Positions 1 to 9,308 of a stretch of 64,000 bases of DNA are shown one piece after another. The notes under the pieces are model-generated. The model saw nothing but the letters and a program-made list of their open reading frames with translations. It was not told the origin of the DNA and ran no database searches. The stretch spans positions 248,001 through 312,000 of the forward strand of contig NZ_SWCN01000004.1 in NCBI RefSeq assembly GCF_005116575.1. The letters run 5' to 3'. Made by a program: the position numbers and the translations under genes. The stretch's first letter is position 1. Each line of letters begins with the position of its first letter. The stretch is from Desulforhopalus sp. IMCC35007 (GTDB lineage Bacteria > Desulfobacterota > Desulfobulbia > Desulfobulbales > Desulfocapsaceae).

Positions 1-2700
1 GCCACAGGCGTTGGCTGGGTGTATCAATACGCTCTCGTTGATAAGAGCAATACCCATGACCTGTCACAACTGCGCAGCCTGCAGGACTGGTTTCTCCGCT
101 ACGAACTGGCCACGGTGCCCGGCGTGGCTGAAGTTGCCTCGGTCGGAGGCTTTGTCAAAGAATACCAGGTCCTCATCAACCCCAATAGACTTCGAGCCTT
201 TGATATTTCGCTTGCAAGAGTAATTGAAACGGTACAGCGGGCAAGCTTTGAAGTAGGTGGACGCCTCATTGAACGTGGTGAGACCGAATTTATGATTCGC
301 TCCAAGGGCTATGTGACCAAAAAAGAAGACCTCGAAAAGGTTGTCCTCTATTCCCATGCTGGCACCCCGGTAATGCTCAAAGATGTGGCACGGATCCTTG
401 AGGGACCAGAACTTCGCCGAGGGGTGACCGAGCTTAACGGGGAGGGCGAGGTCGTTGCCGGCATCGTTGTGATGCGTGCGGGAGAAAATGCCTTAAAAGT
501 AATCCGAGATATAGAAAAAAAACTCAAGGAACTTTCTGTCAGCCTTCCAAAAGGTGTAGAGATTGTAACTGTTTATAACCGGGCACCGCTCATTGAAGGT
601 TCTATTGCCTACCTGCGCGACAAACTTGTGGAAGAAGGTATTGTCGTCGCCCTTGTCTCTCTTATTTTCCTCCTCCATGCGAGATCTGCACTGGTGGCAA
701 TTGTTACCCTGCCACTTGCCGTTCTTGCAGCCTTTATTGTCATGACCGCCCAGGGGATCACCGCAAATATCATGTCCCTGGGTGGCATTGCTATCGCGAT
801 CGGGGCCATGGTGGATGCCTCCATCGTCATGGTGGAAAACGCCCACCGTAAACTCTCAGATCGAGGCAATACAATCGCTAAAGGGGAACGACGGGCGATC
901 ATCCTTTCAGCAGCCCAGGAGGTTGGTCCGGGGCTGTTTTTTTCTCTACTGATTATTACCGTATCATTTTTGCCCGTTTTTGCCCTTACCGGTCAGTCCT
1001 ATAGGTTGTTTTCACCGCTTGCCTACACCAAAACCTACTCCATGGCCTTTGCCGCTCTGCTCTCGGTAACCGTTGTACCGGTCCTCATGCTCTGGCTTGT
1101 TCAGGGCCGGATTCGACGAGAAGATGAAAACTGGATAAACAGATTTTTCACTTTCCTTTACATGCCTCTACTCCAGCTTGCGTTACGACTAAAATGGCTC
1201 TCTCTGATCCTGGCCTTTGTACTTCTTGGTTCGATTGTCATCCCTCTTGGTAAAACGGGATCAGAATTCATGCCTGCACTCTATGAGGGTGAACTGCTCT
1301 ACATGCCGACAACCCTTCCCGGGGTATCCATTACCAGGGCTAAGGAGATTTTACAGACAACCAACCAGATGATTAAGGCAGTCCCGGAAGTTGAGACGGT
1401 CTTTGGCAAATTAGGGCGTGCCAACACAGCCACCGATCCGGCTCCTATTTCCATGATTGAGAGCTGGATCCGCCTAAAACCCCAGGAGCAGTGGCGAACC
1501 GGGATGACCAAGGATGATCTAATTAAAATCCTCGATACAACAGTCAAGGTGCCAGGCCTTGTCAACTCCTGGGGCTATCCCATTAAAATCCGCATGGACA
1601 TGATTTCAACGGGTATTCGGACGCCCATCGGCATCAAGATAAGTGGTGATAACCTTGACACTATTAACCGAATTGCTCTTTCTATCGAATCAAAGGTACA
1701 GGGTATAAACGGAACCCGGTCAGTTTTTGCAGACAGGGTCCAGGGGGGCAAGTACCTGGAAATCACACCTGACAGGGATAAAATAGCCCGTTATTCCATT
1801 GATCTCGCCCAGTTTCAGAACGTTATTGCGACCGCTCTTGGGGGGATGAAAGTCAGCGAGTCAGTTCAGGGGCGAGAACGCTATAATATCATCATCCGTT
1901 ACACCAGGGCCTTTCGCGAAGACCCCAGTGATCTTCAGGAAATCCTTATACCTACGCCTCAGGGACAGCATATTCCTCTGGGGGAGTTGGCCGACATTGC
2001 CTATACCGAGGGTCCTCCGATGATCAAATCTGAAAATGCCAGGCTTACCGGCTGGGTCTTTGTTGATATTGCAGACCGGGATATCGGCAGCTATGTGGAA
2101 GACGCCCGCAGAATTGTCGCTGAAACCATCGAGCTTCCAGCAGGATATAGCATCGTCTGGTCAGGACAGTTCCAACAGATGCAGGAAGCAGAAGAGAAGA
2201 TGCGTGTAGCCGTTCCCCTTGCTATTCTTCTCATCTTTACCCTGCTCATGATACATTTTGGCAGGTTAGACAGAACCCTCATGATCATGCTGTCCCTCCC
2301 CTTTGCTCTTATTGGCGGGGTCTGGGCTGTCTATCTTGCTGGTTATTATTTCTCAGTGGCGGTAAGTGTCGGTTTTATTGCCCTTTCCGGCATTGCTGTG
2401 GAGACTGCTGTCGTCATGCTCCTCTATATCGATCAACAGATGATTGATCATCCTCCCACAGAGCGCGCTGGTGTCTATCAGGCAGTCATTACAGGTGCCG
2501 CTCTTCGGGTCCGCCCAAAACTGATGACGGTTGCGACCACCATGATAGGGCTTACCCCGATTTTTCTCACAGACGGGCTCGGCTCAGATGTTATGCGTCG
2601 CATAGCCCTTCCCATGATTGGGGGGATGTTTACCACAACCCTTTTGACCCTTATCATCATTCCGGTCGTCTACTATATTTGGGAATCACGAAAGTTTTAA
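1..2700 (+). CDS. cusA: CusA/CzcA-type heavy-metal RND efflux pump, 5' end outside window
   Basis: Inner-membrane proton-driven pump of a tripartite Cu(I)/Ag(I) exporter. The reading frame is open from base 1, so the first ~140 residues of a ~1040-residue protein are missing. About 899 residues are visible. Seen: the TM4 motif GAMVDASIVMVEN with the proton-relay Asp of the HME-RND family, a second transmembrane block near the C-terminus, and RMDMISTGIRTPIGIK, which closely matches the Met-containing segment of the CusA periplasmic cleft. That favours Cu/Ag over Zn/Co/Cd. A CusF-like gene follows at once, which supports the copper/silver call. The outer-membrane and adaptor genes would lie upstream of the window. 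Confidence 0.93.
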   Translation, partial: ATGVGWVYQYALVDKSNTHDLSQLRSLQDWFLRYELATVPGVAEVASVGGFVKEYQVLINPNRLRAFDISLARVIETVQRASFEVGGRLIERGETEFMIRSKGYVTKKEDLEKVVLYSHAGTPVMLKDVARILEGPELRRGVTELNGEGEVVAGIVVMRAGENALKVIRDIEKKLKELSVSLPKGVEIVTVYNRAPLIEGSIAYLRDKLVEEGIVVALVSLIFLLHARSALVAIVTLPLAVLAAFIVMTAQGITANIMSLGGIAIAIGAMVDASIVMVENAHRKLSDRGNTIAKGERRAIILSAAQEVGPGLFFSLLIITVSFLPVFALTGQSYRLFSPLAYTKTYSMAFAALLSVTVVPVLMLWLVQGRIRREDENWINRFFTFLYMPLLQLALRLKWLSLILAFVLLGSIVIPLGKTGSEFMPALYEGELLYMPTTLPGVSITRAKEILQTTNQMIKAVPEVETVFGKLGRANTATDPAPISMIESWIRLKPQEQWRTGMTKDDLIKILDTTVKVPGLVNSWGYPIKIRMDMISTGIRTPIGIKISGDNLDTINRIALSIESKVQGINGTRSVFADRVQGGKYLEITPDRDKIARYSIDLAQFQNVIATALGGMKVSESVQGRERYNIIIRYTRAFREDPSDLQEILIPTPQGQHIPLGELADIAYTEGPPMIKSENARLTGWVFVDIADRDIGSYVEDARRIVAETIELPAGYSIVWSGQFQQMQEAEEKMRVAVPLAILLIFTLLMIHFGRLDRTLMIMLSLPFALIGGVWAVYLAGYYFSVAVSVGFIALSGIAVETAVVMLLYIDQQMIDHPPTERAGVYQAVITGAALRVRPKLMTVATTMIGLTPIFLTDGLGSDVMRRIALPMIGGMFTTTLLTLIIIPVVYYIWESRKF

Positions 2701-2781
2701 AAATAATCTGAGGGGTTGTTTCGTTTACTTCGTAACTATACTAGAAGCAATTTTTTCAATCCAACACATATGAGGAATATT

Positions 2782-3165
2782 ATGATGAAAAAAATATTTG
2801 CAGCTGCTTTGGCTCTCACCTTAAGCGCATCGATGGCTCTTGCCGCATCCACCGACCACTCCCAGATGAACCATGGCACCATGAATCATGAAACGATGAA
2901 CCACGACAAGAACAGTGGCGATACCATGGAACAAAAGCACTCCATGGCAATGGGGGAAGGCGTAATTCACAGTATCAGCAAACTCAACAGAATGGTGAAT
3001 ATAACCCACTCCCCTATTCCAGAACTGAACTGGCCTGAGATGACAATGGATCTGGCGGTTGCCAAGGATGTTGACCTGAGCGTAATCAAGGTAGGCGATA
3101 AGGTAAAATTCCATCTCATGCTCGATGACGATAATGTTTTTCGTATTCATCATATCGAAAAATAA
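2782..3165 (+). CDS. cusF: CusF-like periplasmic Cu(I)/Ag(I) chaperone with His/Met-rich N-terminus
   Basis: Small periplasmic metallochaperone that hands Cu(I)/Ag(I) to the Cus pump. The start at 2782 is chosen because GAGG lies 6-7 bases upstream and the product then begins with a signal peptide (MMKKIFAAALALTLSAS, cleavage after ALA). The mature protein opens with repeated Met/His pairs (MNHGTMNHETMNHD), a likely extra metal-binding tail. It ends in an OB-fold CusF domain (about residues 60-127) with the ligand set ITHSPIPELNWPEMTM, i.e. the His, the capping Trp and two Met of CusF. It lies 81 bases after cusA on the same strand and is probably co-transcribed. Confidence 0.9.
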   Translation: MMKKIFAAALALTLSASMALAASTDHSQMNHGTMNHETMNHDKNSGDTMEQKHSMAMGEGVIHSISKLNRMVNITHSPIPELNWPEMTMDLAVAKDVDLSVIKVGDKVKFHLMLDDDNVFRIHHIEK

Positions 3166-3486
3166 ACCTCAGGACACCCTGGATAACTATAGCGTGGAGC
3201 ATTGACATGGACTGCTCTAGGTTTTTACAGGCAATTCTCTTGGAGCGTACAACCTGTTCAATAGTTGCATCGCTATAGTTCATCCTGAAAATATGCAAAA
3301 CTCGACTTTGCGAACAAGAAATTAAGCCTGAGAACATTTCTTGTGAGAAAAACTTTAACCGATTTACTCAAAATAAGTGTTACAAGTGTACTGTACGTAC
3401 TTGCCGAAACAGAGACATAAAGGTATAATCTTTTTTCGAGATTTTATTTTTGGTTTTACTTTAAAAAACTTACATTTCAATCTGTT
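3166..3486. repeat. Noncoding gap holding a ~105-bp element bounded by inverted repeats
   Basis: No credible gene. AACTATAGCG at 3185-3194 is repeated perfectly inverted as CGCTATAGTT at 3271-3280. With one extra base on the right the match extends to GGAT-AACTATAGCG versus GGATGAACTATAGCG (3181-3194 and 3271-3285). This could be a MITE-like element or the base of a long stem. No target duplication was found beside it. The AT-rich stretch after 3350 probably carries the promoter of the receiver gene. Confidence 0.4.
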
Positions 3487-3855
3487 ATGGCAAAAGACAA
3501 GGTCGTTGATAACCAAATATCCATATTGATTATCGACGATGAACCTGCAATTGCCAAACTGCTCTGCAGAGCACTTTCCAGACAAGGCTATAATGTCACC
3601 TGCTCTGAGAATTTCAAAAACGCCACGATCCTTCTCGATCAAGCACCCTACGACATGATTGTCACAGATATCGTCATACCAGGCGGCACACTGGATGAGC
3701 TTTTTCACTATCTGGATTCTTCCAACAAAAACAACATTCCGATCGTGGGAATGTCCGGCACCCCATGGCGTTTGAACGATTACGATTTCGCCAGGGTCTT
3801 ACCTAAGCCTTTCAGCATGGGAGAACTCCTCACTACAATTCAGACCATTATCTAA
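3487..3855 (+). CDS. Single-domain response regulator (CheY-like receiver)
   Basis: A 122-residue stand-alone phospho-acceptor domain with no output domain. Seen: the acidic pair in LIIDDEPAIA (about residues 16-19), the phospho-acceptor Asp in IVTDIVIPGG (about residue 60), the Ser/Thr switch position in GMSGTP and the conserved Lys in LPKPF. All residues needed for phosphorylation are present. The partner kinase is not adjacent. It is a lone plus-strand gene that converges on the minus-strand ferredoxin gene. Its role is unknown and could be any phosphorelay. Confidence 0.85.
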   Translation: MAKDKVVDNQISILIIDDEPAIAKLLCRALSRQGYNVTCSENFKNATILLDQAPYDMIVTDIVIPGGTLDELFHYLDSSNKNNIPIVGMSGTPWRLNDYDFARVLPKPFSMGELLTTIQTII

Positions 3856-3883
3856 ACAGTCAGAAGCTCCCATGATTTTTGCC

Positions 3884-5521
3884 TTACGAATATCCGTCGA
3901 TAGTTGCCGTCTCAGCACCTGGTAATCTGTTCTCAGGATCCCGATCCTCTCCGGTATTGGTTACAAATATCGCAGCGCGACCAGGCAGAGGACATTTGGT
4001 TTCACATATTCCACAACCGATACATAATTCATCAACCACATAGGGTTGTTTGAGGGTTATCCGTTCACCTTGGCCTGTGATAACTTCAACAAGATTAAAT
4101 TTAATAGCCTTATCAGGAGTTGGGCAGTGCTCTTCACAGACAATGCAGGGAATATTTTTGGCAAAAGGCAGGCAGATATTTTTATCAAACCATGCATGGC
4201 CGATTTTTCTTGTATGTTTCTGATCCAGCTCAAGTGGCTCAATAGCACCTGTCGGGCAGACCTGGCCACAAAGAGTACAGTTGAATTCGCAATATCCACT
4301 TCTTGCAAGGAGATAAGGAGTAAAAGCCCCTTCAAGCCCTGCCTGGAAAAAGGCAGGTTGCAGCCCGTTGGTGATACAGACCTGAATACATTCCCCACAA
4401 CGTACACAGGAGCTGAGAAACTCTTGTTCGATGAGAGCCCCCGGAGGCCGAATAAGTGTGCCCTGCCCCTTTCCACCATGATTCCGCACAGCTAAAAGTG
4501 GTGGCAGAGCGGCACCTGCTGACAGGCAGACAAGAAACTGCCTTCTTGAAATGGAGGCTTCTCTACTGTTTGTCATTGTGTCGCCAGCAGCTGTAGTCAA
4601 AGGTGCACGCAGTTGCGGGTGGATAATCTGCTTTGGACATTTCAACATACAGTCCATACATAATATGCAGGTAGATGACAGGATCTTTCTGTTTTCATCG
4701 ACAGCCCCCATGCGACACCCCGTCCTGCAGAGAGTACACTTCCCACAACTCTCATCACCACCCCGCAGCGACATGGTTCCATAGCGGCCAAATAGGCCAA
4801 GTAAAGCACCCAGAGGACAGACATTACGACAAAAAAAACGACTCTGGAAAAACTCACTGAAAAACACAGCCGCCAAAATCAGACCACTGACCAGAGTCAG
4901 CTCATAAAAACGCTGCTCAAAGGGCAAAATCGTCGCCTGCATGAATGCATAGACCGGTTCTGTAACAAGATTGACTGCAGCCGGTAAATTGTGATAGGTG
5001 TAGCCAAAAAAAGAATCTGAAATAAATCGTATGGCTGGATATACCGCCTGCACCAGGCCTCGGACTAAAATTGAAAAGGGATCAAAGTAGCCAACAAACG
5101 GCAGACCAAAGAGAGCACAAACCAGGAGAAACAACAGGAGAATACGGGGTAAGCGTGGGTATCTCGTCTCTTTTCTGCTTGTCTTGATCCTCCAGCAAAA
5201 TCTCCAAAAATCAAGAAAACCGCCCATGGGGCACAACCAGCCACAAAAAAACCGCCCGAAAAACAGTGAAAGAACCACGAGGATCAGCGCCGGGATCATC
5301 AGTGCTATAAAAGTTCTGGCAGCCAGCATCGTACAAAAGGCCAGCAGCGGATCGATCCTAAAGAGAATATTGACCGCGTACTCAATCGTGTCAGAACCAC
5401 TGTAATCCGTCTTAATAAACAGAAAGAGAAAAAGCAGCAGAGAACATAGCTGCACCAGGACCCTTGCCCAATACCAGAGCCTATAGCGGTTTACAGATCC
5501 TGCTTTTCCCATATCTGTCAC
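3884..5521 (-). CDS. Fused NapH-like membrane ferredoxin and NapG/MauM-like ferredoxin protein
   Basis: A 545-residue polyferredoxin, probably an electron-transfer module of the cytoplasmic membrane. Residues 1-290 resemble NapH/NosR C-terminal modules: several membrane helices, the CGWLCP and CRNVCPLGAL cysteine motifs, then two ferredoxin motifs (CGKCTLCRTGC and CILCMDCMLKCP). Around residue 325 comes a twin-arginine-like stretch (SRRQFLVCLSAGAA) that would normally be the start of a separate NapG-type protein. After it follow about four more 4Fe-4S motifs (CVRCGECIQVC, CTLCGQVCP, CIVCEEHCP, CIGCGICETKCP). In nitrate reductase operons napH and napG are separate genes, so this is a fusion. 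The stop codon of the upstream DUF362 gene overlaps its start (ATGA), so the two are translationally coupled. Confidence 0.85.
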   Translation of the reverse strand: MTDMGKAGSVNRYRLWYWARVLVQLCSLLLFLFLFIKTDYSGSDTIEYAVNILFRIDPLLAFCTMLAARTFIALMIPALILVVLSLFFGRFFCGWLCPMGGFLDFWRFCWRIKTSRKETRYPRLPRILLLFLLVCALFGLPFVGYFDPFSILVRGLVQAVYPAIRFISDSFFGYTYHNLPAAVNLVTEPVYAFMQATILPFEQRFYELTLVSGLILAAVFFSEFFQSRFFCRNVCPLGALLGLFGRYGTMSLRGGDESCGKCTLCRTGCRMGAVDENRKILSSTCILCMDCMLKCPKQIIHPQLRAPLTTAAGDTMTNSREASISRRQFLVCLSAGAALPPLLAVRNHGGKGQGTLIRPPGALIEQEFLSSCVRCGECIQVCITNGLQPAFFQAGLEGAFTPYLLARSGYCEFNCTLCGQVCPTGAIEPLELDQKHTRKIGHAWFDKNICLPFAKNIPCIVCEEHCPTPDKAIKFNLVEVITGQGERITLKQPYVVDELCIGCGICETKCPLPGRAAIFVTNTGEDRDPENRLPGAETATIDGYS

Positions 5522-6420
5522 AGTGTTTTCTTCCGCATATTGACTTTGGTAAGATCCATCTGGCCAAGCCCCATTTTATTGGCTGCAACCGTTGAAGCTA
5601 TATCTTCTGGAACCAGGCCAAAAAGAGTCGTACCGTAAGCATCTGCCGCAACGGGGTCAACTGATGCGATGACCTGATCGAGCTGTTTCACGTCATCGAG
5701 GCTCCCTCCCTGGGGTCCATTGCGTAAAAGTATCCTGGTGGCATCAATTACGGTCAAGGTGGGAGACACAACCGTGGCAAGATCGGCGAGACGCTGTCCC
5801 AGATCATGGTGTAATTTACCGCGGTTTCCGCCAATCACACCCATGGAATTTTTAAGGCCCAGACTCAAGACTCCCAGCCCATGATGTTTGGCAACAGGTA
5901 CGTTGATATACACATCAGCAGAAATGGCCTGTTCATATATCTCCCAACTCGTAAGAGACTTGCCTTTTTCAATTTGCACCGGGATGAATTTTCTTGGGTC
6001 AATATGTTCAAGGCGAACTTTTTTTGAACCAAAGGACTTCACCATGTCCACCATACCGCTGTTTTGATAACATCGTCTTTTTTCGTTGCAGGTATGATCA
6101 AAGAGATCCACTCTGGACGCCCCTGCATCGAGGGCCAGTTCGATGAGGCCTTTTACAACCAGTGGATTGGTGTTGGCCGCCTGCTCCGGGTTACGATCCC
6201 AGCCAATATTGGGTTTCACAACCACCGTATCCCCTGTATGAACAAACTGTTCTATGCCACCAAGCAGTTCGATGCTCTGCACCACAACGTCTCTATAATT
6301 TTTACCGGTAACTATGGCCAGATCTGGTCTCGTCACAGGTGCCGCAAAGACTTCCGGGAGAGAAAAGGAGAAACCGGCCGAGAAGGCAAGCGCCTGCTGA
6401 ATAAATTGTCGCCTGTTCAT
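5518..6420 (-). CDS. DUF362 protein with Tat signal peptide
   Basis: About 300 residues. It begins with MNRRQFIQQALAFSAGFSF, a typical twin-arginine (RRxF) signal, so it is probably exported folded. The rest matches the DUF362 family (VVVKPNIGWDRNPE, VPVAKHHGLGVLSLGLKNSMGVIGG). Members are often found beside or fused to 4Fe-4S ferredoxin modules, and their reaction is not established. It is the first gene of a two-gene operon with the NapH-NapG fusion. AGGAGGTGATG lies just upstream of the start. The pairing suggests a periplasmic redox or maturation partner of the ferredoxin protein; this is inference. Confidence 0.83.
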   Translation of the reverse strand: MNRRQFIQQALAFSAGFSFSLPEVFAAPVTRPDLAIVTGKNYRDVVVQSIELLGGIEQFVHTGDTVVVKPNIGWDRNPEQAANTNPLVVKGLIELALDAGASRVDLFDHTCNEKRRCYQNSGMVDMVKSFGSKKVRLEHIDPRKFIPVQIEKGKSLTSWEIYEQAISADVYINVPVAKHHGLGVLSLGLKNSMGVIGGNRGKLHHDLGQRLADLATVVSPTLTVIDATRILLRNGPQGGSLDDVKQLDQVIASVDPVAADAYGTTLFGLVPEDIASTVAANKMGLGQMDLTKVNMRKKTL

Positions 6421-6894
6421 ACATCACCTCCTAAAGAAAAAATAAAGATTCCTGTGCTTACCTATTACATACACTCTACCATGATTTAAATTTTTTGCAG
6501 CAAACCGACTATTGAGAAAGGGTGAAAAAGTGCTCTTTTCTGATGAGATACCTCAGACAAAAGATCGACACAGGATATAAAGCGCCTTGTGGATTTGAAA
6601 TATAATATAACAGAGAAAATTGTCGTTGAAGGGTTGCTGAGAAGTTGCCTGATCAGCGTACACGGGCCGCATGCCCGGCAAATAAAATGCATCGGCAGCA
6701 TTGTTTCACAGAAAATAGGTTCTGGCTGAAGGCTGTTGTCAACAATAGATCAAGTAATTGCGCGAACTGTGGTAAAGAGGGCAAGTCGTTTTTAAAGGAT
6801 CTGCACCTTTTTACAAAGCCTTTTGATTGCAAATTGCCTGAAAATCCACGCAATCCACTAGAACAAATGATGCTTTGGTTTTAATGAAAAACTG
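6421..6894. other. Noncoding gap between the redox operon and the lipid cluster
   Basis: 474 bases. Short open frames occur on both strands, but none has a recognisable product or ribosome site. The promoter of the DUF362 operon must lie in its left part. I see no repeat or RNA gene. It marks the left border of the lipid cluster. Confidence 0.5.
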
Positions 6895-7152
6895 CTAATT
6901 TTTCTGATTAATATACTCCGCCAATGTACCCAGTGATTGCAGAACGTCCCTGCTGGTATTTTCAGAATCCATCCGTACACCATATTCCTGCTGAATAGTT
7001 ACCGCAATTTCAAGGGCGTCCAGAGAGTCGAGTCCCAAAATCGAGTCTGGGCCAATTAAGGGATCGTCAGCCTTGATTACATCCATCTCCACATCATCGA
7101 GATTACAGGTTTTACAAATCAGTTCCAACAGCTCTTGTTCAAATAATTCCAT
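6895..7152 (-). CDS. Acyl carrier protein (ACP 1 of 4)
   Basis: An 85-residue stand-alone ACP. The phosphopantetheine site is Ser43 in LGLDSLDALE, followed by the usual acidic helix II. It carries growing or finished acyl chains as thioesters. It is the last gene of the minus-strand run that includes the ABC exporter and the BtrH-like acyltransferase. Its position suggests it serves loading or off-loading rather than general fatty acid synthesis (inference). Confidence 0.92.
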   Translation of the reverse strand: MELFEQELLELICKTCNLDDVEMDVIKADDPLIGPDSILGLDSLDALEIAVTIQQEYGVRMDSENTSRDVLQSLGTLAEYINQKN

Positions 7153-7198
7153 AAAAGATTCTTAGGTATGTTCAGCTTGAGATTAATTATTGTGAATA

Positions 7199-8494
7199 CT
7201 ATTTTCGTGCTCGAACCAGATTCCAGGCAAGAAGCATTGTCAGAAAGAAAAACAGCGTGAGTCGCCCAAGATCGCTCCAAATTGCAGAAAGAGCATCACC
7301 CCTCACCAGTATATCAAGAAAGGCGTTCAGCCCCCAGTTAAGAGGTGATATTATTGCCAGCTCCTGCATAAGCGGCGGCATTGCATAAACCGGAACCATT
7401 ACCCCACCAAGGGCCGCTGAAGCGACAATTGCCGTATATCCAAGCGTTGATGCCTGCTCATAGGTGCTGCAGGCCATCCCGAGAAAAAGGCCGAACCCAC
7501 AGGCCGCAAGACTCGACAAAAAGACAACAAGCAACACAGCTCCAGGATTCTGCGAAATACTAAAGGCAGGCAAGCCAATACCTGGAAACAAAAAAGCACC
7601 GATGAGTCCAACCAGTACAAACTGGCAGAGGCAGACAACCACAAAAGCGATAACTTTGCCCACAAAAAGGACAAGATGAGAAAGCGGCAGAGATGCCAGA
7701 CGGATCCAGATGCCTGATCTGCGTTCCTGTAAAATCGATCCCGCCAGGGGAACAGCGGTAAAGAACATTCCAAAAAGCGCCCATGCAGGCACATTTTGCT
7801 GGACCGGGTTATAGGGTGGAGATTCGCTATCAACCGCTCCATCACGGTTTTCATCCAAGGTAAACAGAGGTTGGCCAATATGCTCAGAGAGGTTGTCGAT
7901 GGGCAGGGCATCCTGCGGGATGCCGAGCTGGGTCACCAGTTTTCCGATCTCCTTGCCCAGATTCTCGATTTTCATTTCCATTGCGATAGCACCAAGAGCC
8001 ATTTGCAGCTGGGCCGTTATCCCGGAACGAAGCCCTGGCATGATACCTGGATCAAAAAACACCTTCAGATAAAGACGAAGCGCTGGCTGATCATTGCCTG
8101 ACTGAACGGTCGTTTGCAGCAACTGTGTTGCCGCCTCACGCATGGTAACAGAGCTACCTGCCGGAATAATAAGGCCGACCTGATAGTTGCCCGTAGCAAT
8201 TGCTTTTTCAACATCGACGCTCGTCTTCAACTGCTTGTCCCAGGCCACGATTTCAATCTGCTCGCCGGCAAGCCTTTGGCGCAAATTGATACCAAGCTCA
8301 CCCTCATCAAGGTCAAGAAGCAGGAGTTGGGTGCTTTTCTGCCCGGTAAGCTCCATGACATTTTCCTGCACAAGAGTGATTACGATAACCAGAAGGGCTG
8401 GCATGAGAAACAGTACAAGCAATCCTGCGCGGTCACGTTTCAGCAAAATAAGTTCTTTGCAGGTGGCTGTAATTATTTTGAGCATATCAGACAA
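7199..8494 (-). CDS. ABC-2 type transporter permease
   Basis: 431 residues: one N-terminal helix (about 25-45), a large extracytoplasmic domain (about 50-235) and five to six C-terminal helices (about 240-430), the layout of ABC-2 drug/lipid exporters. The external domain contains a loop at residues 214-225 (DENRDGAVDSES) resembling a calcium-binding EF-hand/dockerin loop. It follows the ATPase gene by 31 bases and forms the transporter with it. Given the cluster it may export the lipid or an intermediate; substrate unproven. Confidence 0.85.
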   Translation of the reverse strand: MSDMLKIITATCKELILLKRDRAGLLVLFLMPALLVIVITLVQENVMELTGQKSTQLLLLDLDEGELGINLRQRLAGEQIEIVAWDKQLKTSVDVEKAIATGNYQVGLIIPAGSSVTMREAATQLLQTTVQSGNDQPALRLYLKVFFDPGIMPGLRSGITAQLQMALGAIAMEMKIENLGKEIGKLVTQLGIPQDALPIDNLSEHIGQPLFTLDENRDGAVDSESPPYNPVQQNVPAWALFGMFFTAVPLAGSILQERRSGIWIRLASLPLSHLVLFVGKVIAFVVVCLCQFVLVGLIGAFLFPGIGLPAFSISQNPGAVLLVVFLSSLAACGFGLFLGMACSTYEQASTLGYTAIVASAALGGVMVPVYAMPPLMQELAIISPLNWGLNAFLDILVRGDALSAIWSDLGRLTLFFFLTMLLAWNLVRARK

Positions 8495-8525
8495 ATGGTA
8501 AACCAGAGTAATTCAAGAACAGATA

Positions 8526-9308
8526 TCAGGTGTCGCGCAGTTGCTTTCCTGTCAGCTGCAGAAAAAGATCTTCCAGATTGCGGCAGTCACTTTGCTTCAG
8601 GAGCTCATCGGGTGAACCCTGTTTAATAATACTACCGGCGTCAAGAATACCTATCCGGCTACAAAGCTCCTGAGCTTCTTCCATATAGTGCGTTGTGTAA
8701 AGGATGGTGGTTCCTTTTTGATTGAGCTCCACAAGCTGTTGATGAATCAAGTGCCTGGACTGGGTATCAACTCCAACAGTCGGCTCATCTAAAAAGAGAA
8801 TTTCAGGGAGATGCAGCAAACCGGTTGCAAGGTTAAGGCGCCGTTTCATTCCTCCGGAATAGCTGAAGACAAGGCGCGATGCCTGCTCGGTCAACCTGGA
8901 AAATTCAAGACATTGATCAATACGCTCCTGTAATTTTTTCCCTCTAAAACCATAGAGCCTGCCAAAAAACAGAAGATTTTCCCGGGCAGTCAATTGATCA
9001 TACAAGGCTATTTCCTGTGGAACCAACCCTAATATTTGCCTGATTTTCTTGGCGTCCCGGCGAAATCCCATGCCCATGATCGAGACGGTCCCACTGTCCG
9101 GTGACATAAAGCCACTGAAAAGTGAAACAGCCGTGGTTTTACCGGCACCGTTTGCCCCAAGCAGACCAAAGAACTCACCCTTAGTCACTTGCAGGCTAAG
9201 ATCATTCAGGGCTTGGTGTCCACTGCCTTTATAACGTTTCATAAGAGAGCAGGCCGCAATGGCATCGACCTGTCCGTTCTTTAGAGTGCACGAATCGATA
9301 CTCTTCAT
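8526..9308 (-). CDS. ABC transporter ATP-binding protein (ABC-2 partner)
   Basis: Drives the adjacent permease. Walker [13 protein letters not shown], a Q-loop, signature [12 protein letters not shown], Walker [14 protein letters not shown] and a switch His ([10 protein letters not shown]) are all seen, so it should hydrolyse ATP. The start is placed at 9308 ([10 protein letters not shown]) because it gives an ATGA overlap with the stop of the BtrH-like gene. The longer upstream frame would overlap that gene by 60 bases. The family resembles the CcmA/daunorubicin-resistance DrrA group. Confidence 0.92.
   Translation of the reverse strand: MKSIDSCTLKNGQVDAIAACSLMKRYKGSGHQALNDLSLQVTKGEFFGLLGANGAGKTTAVSLFSGFMSPDSGTVSIMGMGFRRDAKKIRQILGLVPQEIALYDQLTARENLLFFGRLYGFRGKKLQERIDQCLEFSRLTEQASRLVFSYSGGMKRRLNLATGLLHLPEILFLDEPTVGVDTQSRHLIHQQLVELNQKGTTILYTTHYMEEAQELCSRIGILDAGSIIKQGSPDELLKQSDCRNLEDLFLQLTGKQLRDT

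Noticed and set aside
6645-6884. Short frames on both strands in the gap left of the lipid cluster, considered as a transposase remnant
   Set aside because: No motif of any transposase family could be matched with confidence.
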